This document shows positions 42,150 to 52,476 of a DNA stretch of 64,000 nt, piece by piece. This stretch comes from Brucella rhizosphaerae (GTDB lineage Bacteria; Pseudomonadota; Alphaproteobacteria; Rhizobiales; Rhizobiaceae), in NCBI RefSeq assembly GCF_002252475.1, contig NZ_NNRK01000029.1:62001-126000 (forward strand). The letters run 5' to 3'. Position 1 is the first letter of the stretch, and each line of letters starts with the position of its first letter. Under the pieces are notes generated by a model. That model did not search any database and was not told the origin of the DNA. It was given only the letters and a program-made list of their open reading frames with translations. Position numbers and translations under genes: made by a program.

Positions 42150-42981
42150 GAGCGACCTCCGCAAGTCTTGCCACCGCCTCAACGCTGAACGGCCCACCAC
42201 AAACAGTCAGATTATCGTTGAGTGCTACTGTTCGCGTGTGCCCTTCCAGCGCGCGCAATGCCGGATGTTCGAAATTTTCGAATGCCAGCGCCGGCGGTCG
42301 CCCGCGTGATCCACGTACCAGAATATCAGGCTTTTCCATCACCAGCATTTCCAGCGGCAGCATCGCCGAGCCACGGACGCCGGCTTTGTCGGCGATATTA
42401 TCAAGCCCGGCCATGCGGATCGCCTCGTCAATCAGAGTACCGCGCCCCGACGTGTAGCTATTCGCATAATAAAGCGCGACAGTCAGCTTACGATCAGGCC
42501 GTTTGATAGCCGAAAGTGCAGCGTCCATCGCAGCAATCTGCGCGTCCGCTTCTTTTTTGCGTCCCAGCAATTCACCCATCCGCTTCATATGTACCGTGAT
42601 ATCTTCAAAGGAACGCGCAGGCGCAAACTCTTCAACACGCACACCCAGATCGCGCAACAATTCGACTGTAGCGCGCGAAGAAAATATTCCAGCCAGCACC
42701 AGATCGGGCTTCATGAGGAAGACCTCTTCTGCCTGCCCATGGTTGACCGGCAGCCGCTTTGCCTTCTCCGTCATCACCGACAAAAGCGGATCGCGCGACA
42801 AATACGACACTGATTGTAACTGCTTCTCATCGGCGAGTAACATCGCCAGCTGATCGGTGCAGACATTGATCGATACCACACGCTTGGGTGGCTCCTGCGC
42901 CTGAGCCGGATGAAAGGCAGCCAGAACCAGCCCCACCACAAGGCAAAGCCTGATTTTCCACAATCCTGGCTGCACTCTCAT
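42142..42981 (-). CDS. btuF: Cobalamin-binding periplasmic protein BtuF-like
   Basis: This 279-residue class III binding protein has a signal peptide (to about AAFHPAQA, residue 28) and two lobes joined by a long helix, with RVVSINVCTDQLAMLLADE, a LVLAGIFSSRATVELL segment and a C-terminal lobe. It starts 13 nt after the btuB stop and overlaps btuC. By position and family it accepts cobalamin from BtuB and passes it to BtuCD. Siderophore binding is a less likely alternative given the riboswitch. Confidence 0.9.
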   Translation of the reverse strand: MRVQPGLWKIRLCLVVGLVLAAFHPAQAQEPPKRVVSINVCTDQLAMLLADEKQLQSVSYLSRDPLLSVMTEKAKRLPVNHGQAEEVFLMKPDLVLAGIFSSRATVELLRDLGVRVEEFAPARSFEDITVHMKRMGELLGRKKEADAQIAAMDAALSAIKRPDRKLTVALYYANSYTSGRGTLIDEAIRMAGLDNIADKAGVRGSAMLPLEMLVMEKPDILVRGSRGRPPALAFENFEHPALRALEGHTRTVALNDNLTVCGGPFSVEAVARLAEVARD

Positions 42982-42994
42982 ATTGTGCGTCTCA

Positions 42995-44854
42995 TCAGAA
43001 ATTCCGCGTCAGCCCGACATTGAAGCTGCGCCCTGGCGCATTATAGCCAGAGGTCGTCTGATAATCCTTGTCGAAAATATTCTCCACGGAGAGCTTGAGC
43101 TGAGATTGTTTGTCGATGTCATAAAGCGCGATGAAATCCGCCGTCACGTAAGGATCAAGCTTGGTCGTATTCGCAGCACTCGTGTAGCGAGAGCCGCCAT
43201 AACGCATCCTTGCCGTCAGATCGAGCTTCTCAACCGGCTTAAAGTTCACTTCTGCTGTCGCTTTCACTCGCTCTCGATAAGCGAGGTCATTCTCTGTGTC
43301 TTCGTCTATCGGACGTTTCAGATCAATGGAGCCTTTGACGCCCCAGCTATCGTTGAAGCGATGAGCAAGTGCCGCCTCAAAACCCGTAACCTGCGCACGC
43401 GCGATATTATAAGGCAAATAGGAAGGCGCTGTGCTCATGATCGCATCGCGTAGCCATGTCTGATAGAAAGCAATATCGAGGCTTGTATTGGCACTGGCCT
43501 GCCAGTTGACGCCAATCTCATAAGAGCGGGACTTCTCCGGTTGCAGATCAGCATTGGCAAAGCCGGGATAGTAGAGCTCGTTGAAAGTAGGAGCTCGAAA
43601 ACCAGTGCCAAAGGACGAACGCAGCACAAGATCAGGCAAGATTTCATAACTCGCACCAAGATTGTAAGTCATGACATCGCCGAACTGCTCGTTATAATCA
43701 TAGCGTAGACCGCCATCGAAACGCAGCGCGTCATATTCAAGCGAATATTGCCCAAACACCGCAGCCAGATTTCGGCTTGTTTCGGCATAAGCAGTCGTTG
43801 CATTCACCTCTTCGCGATAGGCCTCAACGCCTCCGGTCACAACATGCGAGACGTTGCCCGTATCAAATTGCTTCTCCGTGGAAGCAAAGAAGCCATAGCG
43901 TTTGGTTTCAAACCGATCAGAACCACCGACGCCTTTGCGGAAATTCCGACTGTGATCCAGACCGGAACTGAACTCGATCGTCGAAGACCAATCTGACGTA
44001 TGATCTACCCGTGCCCCCAGCTTGCCACTAAAGGCAGTTGTGTAAGCCTCGTTAGCTGACGGCGCCTTTGCATCATATTGATTGCGCCCACGGCTCAGCA
44101 GCCCATCCGTGTAAATCTTGCCCCAGTCAAAGTCCTTCGACAGCGAGAAGTTGAACGACCCTTGCAGAAAGCCATCACGATCAGGCTCATAGCCAAAAGC
44201 TTCGGGCGTCGTAAAATTGTAGCCCTGCGTGCCGGTAACAGCTGCGCCGAACGCGTAATCGATACCATCCTTGCTGTGTCCCTGCACAGAGCCGGATGCA
44301 TAACCGCCCCATGGATGCGTTACACCTGTTGTCACGCTCCCGCAGAAGGATCGCTCACCACAAGCTCCGCCCTGCTTGGTGATGATGTTAATGACGCCGC
44401 CCATCGCGTCAGCGCCATATTGCGAGGAATGCGCGCCTTTTGCGATCTCGATACGATCAATCGAACTCAGAGGAATGTTAGCAAGTGCAGTGGCCCCGGT
44501 CGTTGCCGACGCAGTCCGCACACCATTCACCAGCACAACTGTCTGTTTCGAAGACATGCCGCGAATATAGAGATTGGAAGATGAGCCCTGCCCGCCATTC
44601 GCGGTGATCGAAATCCCGGGATAATATTGCAGCAGCGATTGCAGATCGGGCGATGCTGAGCGCTCAATTTCAGCCTTATTAATCACCGTGACGGAAGAGG
44701 TCGAGCGCTGCAACGATGTCGCTCGGCGAAGCGGCGTAACAACGATCGTATCAAGCACAAGGCCATCCGGCTTGCTTGTCTGGGCGAATGCGTCCAGCGG
44801 AATAACCACCAGAACCGTGGATGCAAGATATACCGATAGTCTGAGAATACACAT
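42995..44854 (-). CDS. btuB: TonB-dependent cobalamin receptor BtuB
   Basis: This 619-residue outer-membrane receptor has a signal peptide (cut near DAFAQ, about 25). The TonB box is near DTIVVTPLRR (35-44), followed by a plug domain (to about 155; YYPGISITANGG and KGAHSSQYGADAMGGVINI) and a 22-strand barrel ending in Phe (NVGLTRNF). It imports cobalamin with energy from TonB. The cobalamin riboswitch lies about 150 nt upstream, so it is repressed by B12. Confidence 0.93.
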   Translation of the reverse strand: MCILRLSVYLASTVLVVIPLDAFAQTSKPDGLVLDTIVVTPLRRATSLQRSTSSVTVINKAEIERSASPDLQSLLQYYPGISITANGGQGSSSNLYIRGMSSKQTVVLVNGVRTASATTGATALANIPLSSIDRIEIAKGAHSSQYGADAMGGVINIITKQGGACGERSFCGSVTTGVTHPWGGYASGSVQGHSKDGIDYAFGAAVTGTQGYNFTTPEAFGYEPDRDGFLQGSFNFSLSKDFDWGKIYTDGLLSRGRNQYDAKAPSANEAYTTAFSGKLGARVDHTSDWSSTIEFSSGLDHSRNFRKGVGGSDRFETKRYGFFASTEKQFDTGNVSHVVTGGVEAYREEVNATTAYAETSRNLAAVFGQYSLEYDALRFDGGLRYDYNEQFGDVMTYNLGASYEILPDLVLRSSFGTGFRAPTFNELYYPGFANADLQPEKSRSYEIGVNWQASANTSLDIAFYQTWLRDAIMSTAPSYLPYNIARAQVTGFEAALAHRFNDSWGVKGSIDLKRPIDEDTENDLAYRERVKATAEVNFKPVEKLDLTARMRYGGSRYTSAANTTKLDPYVTADFIALYDIDKQSQLKLSVENIFDKDYQTTSGYNAPGRSFNVGLTRNF

Positions 44855-45005
44855 TTATTTCTACTTCCTGCGCGAGCTTTGCATAACCGCAGGTGTCAGA
44901 AATCAGCGCGCAAGCCCTGTCTTTGTCCCACGGCAACATTTCACAATGTCACCGCAACGGACGGCCGCGACTGAACACCCCTCGTGTCAGCCATGGGTGA
45001 CTAGA

Positions 45006-45195
45006 AACGGCAGGTCTCCTGACTTCCGGGTCTACATCGGTCCTCCGCCTTCCCGAACTAAAATGTTCAGTGGCTATGATCGTGAAGTACGATCATGGGA
45101 GGATGACTCTCCGGTCACAGTTGCGGGGGCAGTCTCGGTATCAACAATCTAATGTTCCACCGTGTTCCCTTTTCATCCACCCTCGCGGGCAGAAC
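45006..45195 (-). promoter_or_regulatory. Cobalamin riboswitch controlling btuB-btuF-btuC-btuD
   Basis: On the minus strand the aptamer is complete: AAAAGGGAACACGGTG (near 45168-45153), CCCCGCAACTGTGACCGG, AGCCACTGAAC, GGGAAGGCGG and the B12 box GTCAGGAGACCTGCCGTTT (near 45024-45006). It ends about 150 nt before the btuB start, the same class as the one at 540-750 but with different peripheral stems. Confidence 0.95.
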
Positions 45196-45254
45196 CATTT
45201 CCTGATGCGAGCGATAGCAAGGGGATGGAAGATTATCAACTGCAACAATGTGCC

Positions 45255-45292
45255 CCATCTGAATCATATTCGGAACGAAATGATTCAGATGG
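45255..45292. terminator. Long stem-loop downstream of exporter permease gene
   Basis: A 13-bp perfect stem CCATCTGAATCAT/ATGATTCAGATGG (45255-45267/45280-45292) with a 12-nt loop lies 20 nt after the stop of the minus-strand ABC-2 permease gene. There is no T-run, so it may be a transcript-end stabiliser, or an operator for the B12 unit starting about 60 nt further on. Confidence 0.5.
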
Positions 45293-45311
45293 TTGAATTG
45301 CAAAGCTTTTC

Positions 45312-46424
45312 TTATCTCAAGAAGTCACGGAAGCGACGCAGCGCAAAGAAGAAAAGTACGCTGCCAATCACGATCATTGCCAGCAATTGCGGCCACACGA
45401 CACTGAGGCCTGCACCACGGAACAACACCGATTGCGCCAGCATGACAAAATGTGTGTTGGGCGCGGCCAGCATTATATTCTGGATGATTTCAGGCATGCT
45501 CTCGCGCGGTGTCGTGCCACCTGACAGAACCTGAAGAGGCAGCAGGACCAGCATCAGGAGAAGTCCGAACTGCGGCATTGAACCAGCAATCGTGGCGAGG
45601 AAAATCCCAAGGCTGGTGGTTGCGAAGAGCTGCAGTGCAGCACCCACGAGAAACAATGTCAGCGACCCATTGATCGGCACCGCCAATATGCCCTGCACCA
45701 CAACGATCAGCGAAAAGGCCGTCGCAAACAGCACCACCGCGCCCATAGACCAGACTTTAGAGACCATGATTTCAAGCGGTGTTACCGGCATCACCAACAG
45801 ATGTTCGATGGTGCCATGCTCGCGCTCCCGGATAAGGGCAGCACCTGTCAGAATGATCGAAAGCATCGTTACCGACGAGATGACATTAGTGATTGCGCCG
45901 AACCACCCTTTGTTCAAATCCTGATTGAACCTTGCACGCAAATTGAGGCCAACCGGCGTTTGGGCGTCACCGCGATAGCGATTGAGAAACTCAGTCACTT
46001 CGCTTGAGACAATCGATTGCACATAACCGCCACCCGTAAAGGCCTGGCTCATGCGGGTCGCGTCAACGTTCAGCTGGATTGTTGGCGCGCGCCCGGCGAG
46101 CAGATCACGCTGGAAATTCGGCGGAATATCGAGCGCGAATGTATCAAGACCCGCATCCATACGCTTATCCATCTCGTGAGACGAGATGAGTTTTGGCGGT
46201 ACGAAATATGGCGGATAAAACGCTGTGGTGATCCGACCTGAAACCGGAGACTGATCTTCATCAACAATGGCTATGGCAGCATTGTTGAGGTTTTCGGGCA
46301 TCGCCTTCGCAGCCGTATAGATTGCGAGCGTGAAAGCATAGACGATGAGAAGCAGAAGCATCGGATCACGCGCTAATCCGCGCAGTTCCTTGATACCAAG
46401 CTGGAATATGTTGGAAATCCGCAT
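45312..46424 (-). CDS. yhhJ: ABC-2 type exporter permease, YhhJ-like
   Basis: The product is 370 residues from the ATG complementary to 46422-46424, which follows the stop of the upstream gene by one base. The first helix lies after RISNIFQLGIKELRGLARDP. A large periplasmic loop (about 60-170) comes next, then five helices including the ABC-2 segment ALIREREHGTIEHLLVMPVT (about 215-234). The family forms half of an export channel. Order HlyD, fused ATPase, permease equals the E. coli yhiI-rbbA-yhhJ unit; substrate unknown. Confidence 0.9.
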   Translation of the reverse strand: MRISNIFQLGIKELRGLARDPMLLLLIVYAFTLAIYTAAKAMPENLNNAAIAIVDEDQSPVSGRITTAFYPPYFVPPKLISSHEMDKRMDAGLDTFALDIPPNFQRDLLAGRAPTIQLNVDATRMSQAFTGGGYVQSIVSSEVTEFLNRYRGDAQTPVGLNLRARFNQDLNKGWFGAITNVISSVTMLSIILTGAALIREREHGTIEHLLVMPVTPLEIMVSKVWSMGAVVLFATAFSLIVVVQGILAVPINGSLTLFLVGAALQLFATTSLGIFLATIAGSMPQFGLLLMLVLLPLQVLSGGTTPRESMPEIIQNIMLAAPNTHFVMLAQSVLFRGAGLSVVWPQLLAMIVIGSVLFFFALRRFRDFLR

Positions 46425-46425
46425 C

Positions 46426-49206
46426 TCAGCCCGCCTGTTTCTTGAGGAGAACAATGCCGAGAACGGTAAGCACCGGTATCGCAATCAGCAGCGGCAGGAA
46501 CGATCCCGCCAGATCGGTAAAATCAAGCGCTTTTGAGAAAGTCCCGCGCGAGATCGTCACGAAATAGGTCGTCGGGTAAATCTTGCCGATAAACGCGCCC
46601 GCCCCCTGCAAGGATGAGACCGGATCGATAATACCGGAATATTGCACAGCAGGAATGAGCGTCAGCAATGCTGTGCCAAAAATCGCTGCGATCTGACTGT
46701 TGATGAAAGTCGATATCACCAGGCCCATGCCGGTCGTGATGATGACATAGAGCAGCGCTGCCGTGGCATAGGTCAGGAAGCTTCCCGTAAATGGCACGCG
46801 GAATATGAAGACCGCAAAGGCTGTCAGCATCAGGAAATTGAGAAAGGCCAACGCAATGTAGGGCAATTGCTTGCCAAGCAGAAACTCGAACTTCGTAACC
46901 GGTGTCACGTAGAAATTGATGATCGAACCGAGTTCCTTTTCGCGTACCACGCTCAGCACCGCGAGCATGGCCGGGATCATCAAGAGCAGCAGCGGGATGA
47001 CAGCCGGAACCATCGCCACAAGGCTCTGCACATCCGGATTGTAGCGATAACGAATTTCAAGATTGAAATTACCGACGGTGGCAGCGTTTCCGTACAGCTC
47101 ACGCGCCTTTTGTGTCATCCAATTGGCGTGCATGCCCTGCACATAACCCCGCACGGTTTCGGCACGCGTCGGCATTGCGCCATCAATCCATGCGCCAACT
47201 TCAACCGGACGACCACGTGCAACATTGCTCCCGAAATTTGGTGGTATTTCGATAGCCAAACTGATTTCACCATCCCGCATCCGGCGGTCGAGATCAGCAT
47301 AATCGGTGATCGGCGGCTTTTCCGTGAAATAACGGGAACCGGCCAGCTGTTGAGTATAATCCCGACTGATCGTCGTGTCGTCGCGATCAAGAACGGCAAA
47401 TGTCAGATCCTCGACATCGAGATTGATGCCGTAACCAATGACGAACATGAGAATAACTGTGCCAAGAATGGCGAGCGTCGCCCGGATCGGATCGCGCTTG
47501 AGTTCCAGCGCCTCGCGCCGAGAAAATGCAAGCATTCGCCGGGGATTAGGCAACCAGCTGGACGAAGGCTTTGGGTTCTTCTCCTGCTTCTTTTCTTGTA
47601 TCGGATCGAGTTTTTCCTGATTGCTTTTCTGCGGCGCAGTCTCACCTATCGCTTCTTCGAGATAGGCAATAAAGGCATCTTCGAGCGTTGCAGAATTGCG
47701 GCTCTCAGTGATCGCCTTTGGCGTATCGCTGATCAGAACCTTGCCAGCATGCATCAGGGAAATACGATCGCAAAGCTCGGCCTCATTCATGAAATGGGTC
47801 GAGACGAAGATCGTCACATTATCATTGCGCGAAAGATCGGCAAGAATCTGCCAAAATGCATCGCGTGCCACTGGATCGACACCTGATGTCGGCTCATCCA
47901 GAATGAGTATATCCGGTGAATGAATAAGTGCGACAGCGAGCGACAGGCGTTGGCGAATACCGAGAGGCATCGAGTCTGGAAGTTCATCCATAACGTCAGC
48001 CAAATCAAAACGTTGTGCGAGTTCCTTGATTCTGCGTTGCGTGTCTTTCGCTTCCATACCAAAAAGCTTTGCGTGCAGCTCCAGGTTCTGATGCACTGTT
48101 AGTTCGGAATAAAGCGAAAAGGCTTGCGACATGTAGCCAACGCGGCGGCGTATATCGATATCCTTGGGATCAACCTCACGTCCGAAAAGCCTTGCCGTGC
48201 CTTCGCTGGCAGGCAAAAGGCCAGTCAAAACCTTCATCGTCGTAGATTTACCGCAACCATTTGAGCCAAGAAATCCAAAAATCTCGCCACGCGGAATACG
48301 GAAGCTCACGTTATTGACGGCAGTAAAGTTGCCAAACCGCACGGTGACATGCTCGGCCTCAATGGCAATATCGTTATCTGCCTCCGCATTACGCGGCGGC
48401 ATGACAACTTCCTTGTGCCCTTCCCTTAACTCTTCCGGTAGCAGAGCAATAAAAGCCGCATCAAGATTTGGCGTATTGGTTTGTTCAAGCAGTTCCTGCG
48501 ATGTGCCCGTCGCAAGAATTGCCCCGTCATTCATCGCAACAAGCCAGTCAAAGCGCTCGGCCTCTTCCATGTAAGCGGTTGCCACAATAACGCTCATGCC
48601 GGGGCGATCTTTGCGAATGTCGTCGATCAGCTCCCAAAACTGGCGTCGAGACAATGGATCGACACCCGTTGTCGGTTCATCAAGGATCAGCAGATCAGGA
48701 TCATGGATCAGTGAGCAGCATAGACTGGTCTTCTGCTTCATACCGCCGGAGAGCTTGCCCGCCGGGCGGTCCGCAAAAGGAGACATACCCGTTCGCGCCA
48801 AAAGATCGGCAATACGGCGCTCACGTTCATGCTTGTCATGTCCAAACAAGCGACCAAAGAACTCGATATTTTCAAACACCGACAGCGTCGGATAGAGGTT
48901 CTTGCCCAGCCCTTGCGGCATGTAAGCAATGCGGGGAAAAACCGATTCACGATGGCGCTTGTTGGCAATGTCGCCACCCAGCACCTCAATTTTCCCCTGT
49001 TGCATGGCCCGCGCGCCAGCAACGAGCGACAGAAGGCTCGACTTGCCAACGCCATCGGGACCGATCAGGCCAACCATGCAGCCTGCCGGGATATCAAGCG
49101 CGATACTATGAAGGGCAACAGCCGACCCATAGGACAGCCCTACACCTTCGGCACGGACGACAAAGCCGCCGTCTCCAACGTCAGCCTTTATCGAAGCCGC
49201 ACTCAT
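46426..49206 (-). CDS. rbbA: RbbA-like fused double ATPase/ABC-2 permease
   Basis: The product is 926 residues from the ATG at 49204-49206, whose ATGA overlaps the HlyD gene stop. NBD1 has Walker [13 protein letters not shown] (about 45-56), LSGGMKQK and [16 protein letters not shown]2 (about 285-520) has GSNGCGKST, and its signature is the RbbA-type [13 protein letters not shown] rather than LSGGQ-like, then [11 protein letters not shown]. An ABC-2 permease half follows (from about 560). RbbA was described as a ribosome-associated ATPase, but the gene context with an HlyD protein and a second permease fits an exporter. It is the middle gene of a three-gene unit. Confidence 0.93.
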   Translation of the reverse strand: MSAASIKADVGDGGFVVRAEGVGLSYGSAVALHSIALDIPAGCMVGLIGPDGVGKSSLLSLVAGARAMQQGKIEVLGGDIANKRHRESVFPRIAYMPQGLGKNLYPTLSVFENIEFFGRLFGHDKHERERRIADLLARTGMSPFADRPAGKLSGGMKQKTSLCCSLIHDPDLLILDEPTTGVDPLSRRQFWELIDDIRKDRPGMSVIVATAYMEEAERFDWLVAMNDGAILATGTSQELLEQTNTPNLDAAFIALLPEELREGHKEVVMPPRNAEADNDIAIEAEHVTVRFGNFTAVNNVSFRIPRGEIFGFLGSNGCGKSTTMKVLTGLLPASEGTARLFGREVDPKDIDIRRRVGYMSQAFSLYSELTVHQNLELHAKLFGMEAKDTQRRIKELAQRFDLADVMDELPDSMPLGIRQRLSLAVALIHSPDILILDEPTSGVDPVARDAFWQILADLSRNDNVTIFVSTHFMNEAELCDRISLMHAGKVLISDTPKAITESRNSATLEDAFIAYLEEAIGETAPQKSNQEKLDPIQEKKQEKNPKPSSSWLPNPRRMLAFSRREALELKRDPIRATLAILGTVILMFVIGYGINLDVEDLTFAVLDRDDTTISRDYTQQLAGSRYFTEKPPITDYADLDRRMRDGEISLAIEIPPNFGSNVARGRPVEVGAWIDGAMPTRAETVRGYVQGMHANWMTQKARELYGNAATVGNFNLEIRYRYNPDVQSLVAMVPAVIPLLLLMIPAMLAVLSVVREKELGSIINFYVTPVTKFEFLLGKQLPYIALAFLNFLMLTAFAVFIFRVPFTGSFLTYATAALLYVIITTGMGLVISTFINSQIAAIFGTALLTLIPAVQYSGIIDPVSSLQGAGAFIGKIYPTTYFVTISRGTFSKALDFTDLAGSFLPLLIAIPVLTVLGIVLLKKQAG

Positions 49207-50270
49207 TTTACGGTTTCCGCGAGGTTCTTCGGCCACTCTGCATTCGCATCAAGCTTGACATAAGCCATTCCCGGCAGGCCGGTTTTCACCTGCTGGATGT
49301 ACTTTTGCAGCAGATCCTGTGGGATCTTTGCCTTCACACGGAACATCAGCTTCTGGCGCTCTTCTTCTGTTTCAACCGACTTTGGCGTGAACTGCGCAAC
49401 ATCGGCAACAAAGCTGATTTTGGCTGGAATCACATATTGTGGTGCTGCATCAAGAACGATGCGCGCATCCGCTCCAATAGCGACACGTCCAGCCTGCGAT
49501 GTTGGCAGGAAGAATGTCATATAGACATCACTGACATCGACCAGATTGAGTACGCGGCCACCAGCTGAAAGAACTTCACCGGGTTGTGCAACACGATATT
49601 GCACACGCCCCGGCTTGGGCGAGCGTAACGTCGCGTCGTTGATATCCGTGTCGATGGTATCGATCGCAGCCTTTGCAGCTTCAACTGCTGCTTCTGCATC
49701 GACCACCTGCGCCTTGGCAGCACTGATCGCGGCAGCGGTTGCCGCAAGCTGGGCCTTGGCAGCTCCCACTGCAGCTTCTGCACCTTGCGCAGTTGCGCGG
49801 TCATCATCAAGTACCTGCTGCGAAACCGTGCGGGATTCCGAAAGCTGCTGAGAGCGGGCAAGCCGGCGCTTGGCAGCGTCCAATTGCGCTTCGCGCTGCG
49901 CGACAGTTGCTTCAGCGGCTGTTTGTTCGGCTTCACGCTGGGCGACGAGGCTTTTCGCGGTATCAATGCTTATCTCAGCCCGCCGCAATTGTGCTTCCGC
50001 CTGTTTGCGCTGGCTTTCAAGCTGAGCTGTATCCATCCGGGCAAGAATGGCATTCGCTTCAACGAACTGACCTTCATCGGCCAGGATTTCACGGATACGT
50101 CCGGGGCTTTTGGTCGAAACGTCGATCTCAACAGCCTCAATACGCCCGTTTCCGCCTGCAATGCCGTCGGGCAATCCGGGGTCACTCAATGTCTTCCAGG
50201 CATAATAGCCTCCGACTGCCAGAGCCACGACCACACCGGTTACGATCCACTGTTTGCGATTAAACCCCAT
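49203..50270 (-). CDS. HlyD-family periplasmic adaptor
   Basis: This 355-residue protein has an N-terminal signal anchor (about residues 7-26, [18 protein letters not shown]). A lipoyl-like half follows ([18 protein letters not shown]), then a long coiled coil of about 130 residues very rich in Ala, Gln and Glu (for example [20 protein letters not shown]), and the second half motif [17 protein letters not shown]. It should link the inner-membrane exporter to an outer-membrane channel. It is the first gene of the unit with the RbbA-like and YhhJ-like genes, and starts after a long non-coding region. Confidence 0.93.
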   Translation of the reverse strand: MGFNRKQWIVTGVVVALAVGGYYAWKTLSDPGLPDGIAGGNGRIEAVEIDVSTKSPGRIREILADEGQFVEANAILARMDTAQLESQRKQAEAQLRRAEISIDTAKSLVAQREAEQTAAEATVAQREAQLDAAKRRLARSQQLSESRTVSQQVLDDDRATAQGAEAAVGAAKAQLAATAAAISAAKAQVVDAEAAVEAAKAAIDTIDTDINDATLRSPKPGRVQYRVAQPGEVLSAGGRVLNLVDVSDVYMTFFLPTSQAGRVAIGADARIVLDAAPQYVIPAKISFVADVAQFTPKSVETEEERQKLMFRVKAKIPQDLLQKYIQQVKTGLPGMAYVKLDANAEWPKNLAETVK

Positions 50271-50733
50271 GTCGAAACATCCTCTGCGTCATCATCTTGC
50301 GAACCCGCACAGCTGAATTATGCGGCAAATTATTTTATTTAATCAGATTGAGCTCTGTATTTCCCCTGACGCAACAGCGCCTTGATTAAAATCAACTATA
50401 CTCAAATACACTGCAGTTTCATGCGATAAATAATAATAAACATAAGAAATTTCGCGGGTGCCGATTTAGAGAGATGGAGGGCAATGTTGACAGCACCCGC
50501 TGGCTGTCGATCATGCAACATTGCAAAAGATCGCGCTGGTGCGCTCGACAGATCCTTGAAATAATTGAGATTGAATGGCTTCAGATTAGCCGGGACGTCG
50601 CTTTAGGTTGGGCCTCGACGTCCCGGGCTGTCAGTTCTGGTGGAACCTGACAACAAGCGATCATTAACACCCCATCAGGAGAGCGTTCTTTGATCGAAAT
50701 CAATCAGATAATAATTATATTCGCTCACGCTCA
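50271..50733. other. 460-nt gap with three strong hairpins, upstream of the exporter operon
   Basis: No convincing gene is seen. From 50489 to 50652 three stem-loops follow each other: GACAGC/GCTGTC (50489-50494/50503-50508), CCGGGACGTCG/CGACGTCCCGG (50590-50600/50616-50626, 11 bp perfect) and TGTCAGTTC/GAACcTGACA (50629-50637/50643-50652). AT-rich DNA on both sides could hold promoters. It may be an independent small RNA, a terminator cluster, or the exporter leader. An open frame of 58 codons (plus strand from about 50474) overlaps it and looks like chance. Confidence 0.45.
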
Positions 50734-51927
50734 TTATTTTAGCGCGCGGCACTTGCCCCAGCTCTTTTTCAGGTAGGACGAAACGCTCTTAAGCTTGGGG
50801 TCGGACAAAAAGCCCTGACGGAAAAGAATGCTGCCTTTAACTTCCGGTGTAGAGGCATTGATATCGAGCTGGCGCTTGATTTCGTCCACACCATTACCAG
50901 AAAGCCATTCGGGTTCCGACTTACTCGCTGTGCCTGCCCGGTAGAGCGCCATCCCGATATATAGATCGGTCTTCGTTCCACGAACGGTATCCGCCCACCA
51001 TTTGACGATTGGCCCGTAAGGCACATCCTTTCGTCCCGAAGACCAATAGACCTGCGGTGCTATGTAATCGATGAGACCATCTTTCACCCAAGCGCGCGTA
51101 TCGGCAAAATCACCATCGTAATTGGTCTTGCCAGCCCGCGTCGGCGAACCGAGCGGATCATCAACATGATTGCGCCAGACACCACCAGGACTGATGCCAA
51201 AACGAACTTGTGGTTTGATCGCCTTGATCTTGTGCGATATTTCCTGCACCAGCGTGTAGGTATTGTAGCGCCGCCAGTCATACTTGCTAGCGAAACGCGT
51301 CCCAAAACGTTTGAACGTCTTGTCATCTTTAAGCTGTGAGCCTTGCGTTTCATAATAGAAATAGTCGTCGAACTGGATGCCATCGACATCGTATTTCTGG
51401 ACCACTTCTGCCGTGATGTTCGTCACCCACTGCCGCACTGCCGGAATGCCCGGATCAAGGACATAACGGTCGGCGGATATTCCCACCCAACCCGGGTTCG
51501 TTTTATAGACGCTTGGTGGAGAATCGCTGGCAGAGTTTTTCAGTTCTTTCCGCGTTGCTGGCCGTACATCCATCGAAACACGATAAGGATTGAGCCATGC
51601 ATGCAACTCGATCCCGCGCTTATGCGCTTCCGCAATTGCAAAACGAAGTGGATCGAAGCCTGGATCTTTTCCGAGCGTGCCGGTCAGATAAGATGACCAC
51701 GGCAGATATTCAGATTTGTAGAACGCATCGGCAGCAGGTGAAACCTGAAAAATCACGGCATTGATGCCATGCTCCGATGCCTCATCGAACATCCGCACCA
51801 GCTCTTTTTTCTGACGCTTTACCCGTTCGGAATCATCTTCGATGAGCGCGGATGCCCGCGATGGCCAATCCAGATTAAGAACAGTTGCAACCCAGCTCGC
51901 ATGAAACATATCGCAATCAAGTGGCAT
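50734..51927 (-). CDS. GHL10-type glycoside-hydrolase-like protein (DUF187 class), no signal peptide seen
   Basis: This frame of 397 residues starts MPLDCDMFHASWVATVLNLD. FHASWVATVLNLDWPSR at 8-24 is the usual opening of the GHL10 TIM barrel. Further family features are AWLNPYRVSMD (about 112-122), GWVGISADRYVLDPGIPAVR, DGIQFDDYFYY (about 186-196; likely catalytic acid region) and a DYIAPQVYWSSGR segment near 290. Homologues are normally exported and preceded by a signal or lipoprotein peptide, which is absent here: the domain starts almost at residue 7. The N-terminus may be mis-started or lost, or the protein is cytoplasmic. No operon partner; substrate unknown, possibly cell wall. Confidence 0.85.
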   Translation of the reverse strand: MPLDCDMFHASWVATVLNLDWPSRASALIEDDSERVKRQKKELVRMFDEASEHGINAVIFQVSPAADAFYKSEYLPWSSYLTGTLGKDPGFDPLRFAIAEAHKRGIELHAWLNPYRVSMDVRPATRKELKNSASDSPPSVYKTNPGWVGISADRYVLDPGIPAVRQWVTNITAEVVQKYDVDGIQFDDYFYYETQGSQLKDDKTFKRFGTRFASKYDWRRYNTYTLVQEISHKIKAIKPQVRFGISPGGVWRNHVDDPLGSPTRAGKTNYDGDFADTRAWVKDGLIDYIAPQVYWSSGRKDVPYGPIVKWWADTVRGTKTDLYIGMALYRAGTASKSEPEWLSGNGVDEIKRQLDINASTPEVKGSILFRQGFLSDPKLKSVSSYLKKSWGKCRALK

Positions 51928-52032
51928 GGATTACCGAATTCCCGTTCTATACGTATAGTTAGGCCATATCCTGTTGGATATGATCAACTCACTACCTATT
52001 TTAAATTCGTATAAAGTCAAAGCGAGGGCACG

Positions 52033-52476
52033 ATGTATAAGAATATCCTGATCACCACCGATGGTTCGGAGTTTGCGGAACGCGGTCTCATTCACGGTTT
52101 TGATACGGCCAAAGCGATGGGCAGCAAGGTAACTGTGATTACGGTGACCGCTCCTTATTCAATTTCCGGACTTCCTGGTGGTTTTACGGATAGCCCCGAC
52201 TTCATCGAACGATTTGAAGAAGAATGGAATGATTACGCTGATAAGGCGCTCGCACGTGCGCGCGAGCTGGCAGTTGAAGCAGGTGTCGAAATCCAGACTT
52301 TGCACATCGTTGCGCATCATCCTGCAACATCCATCATCGAAACGACCAAAGAGCTGCGCAATGATCTGATCGTCATGGCGTCTCATGGCCGCCGGGGATT
52401 GAAAGGCATGTTGCTAGGCAGTCAGACCTATGAAGTGGTAACACGCAGCTCAGTACCTGTGTTGGTCGTGCGCTAG
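52033..52476 (+). CDS. UspA-family universal stress protein
   Basis: This 147-residue single-domain protein opens MYKNILITTDGSEFAERGL and has the ATP-binding signature SHGRRGLKGMLLGSQTYEVV (about 117-136), the G-x2-G-x9-G-S type. UspA proteins bind ATP and protect during starvation and stress. Its stop codon overlaps the left end of the repeat element at 52475-52635. It is divergent from the GHL10-like gene. GAGGGCACG precedes the ATG. Confidence 0.95.
   Translation: MYKNILITTDGSEFAERGLIHGFDTAKAMGSKVTVITVTAPYSISGLPGGFTDSPDFIERFEEEWNDYADKALARARELAVEAGVEIQTLHIVAHHPATSIIETTKELRNDLIVMASHGRRGLKGMLLGSQTYEVVTRSSVPVLVVR

Noticed and set aside
46642-47886. Long plus-strand open frame of 414 codons
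   Set aside because: It lies entirely inside the rbbA-like gene on the opposite strand and has no family features.
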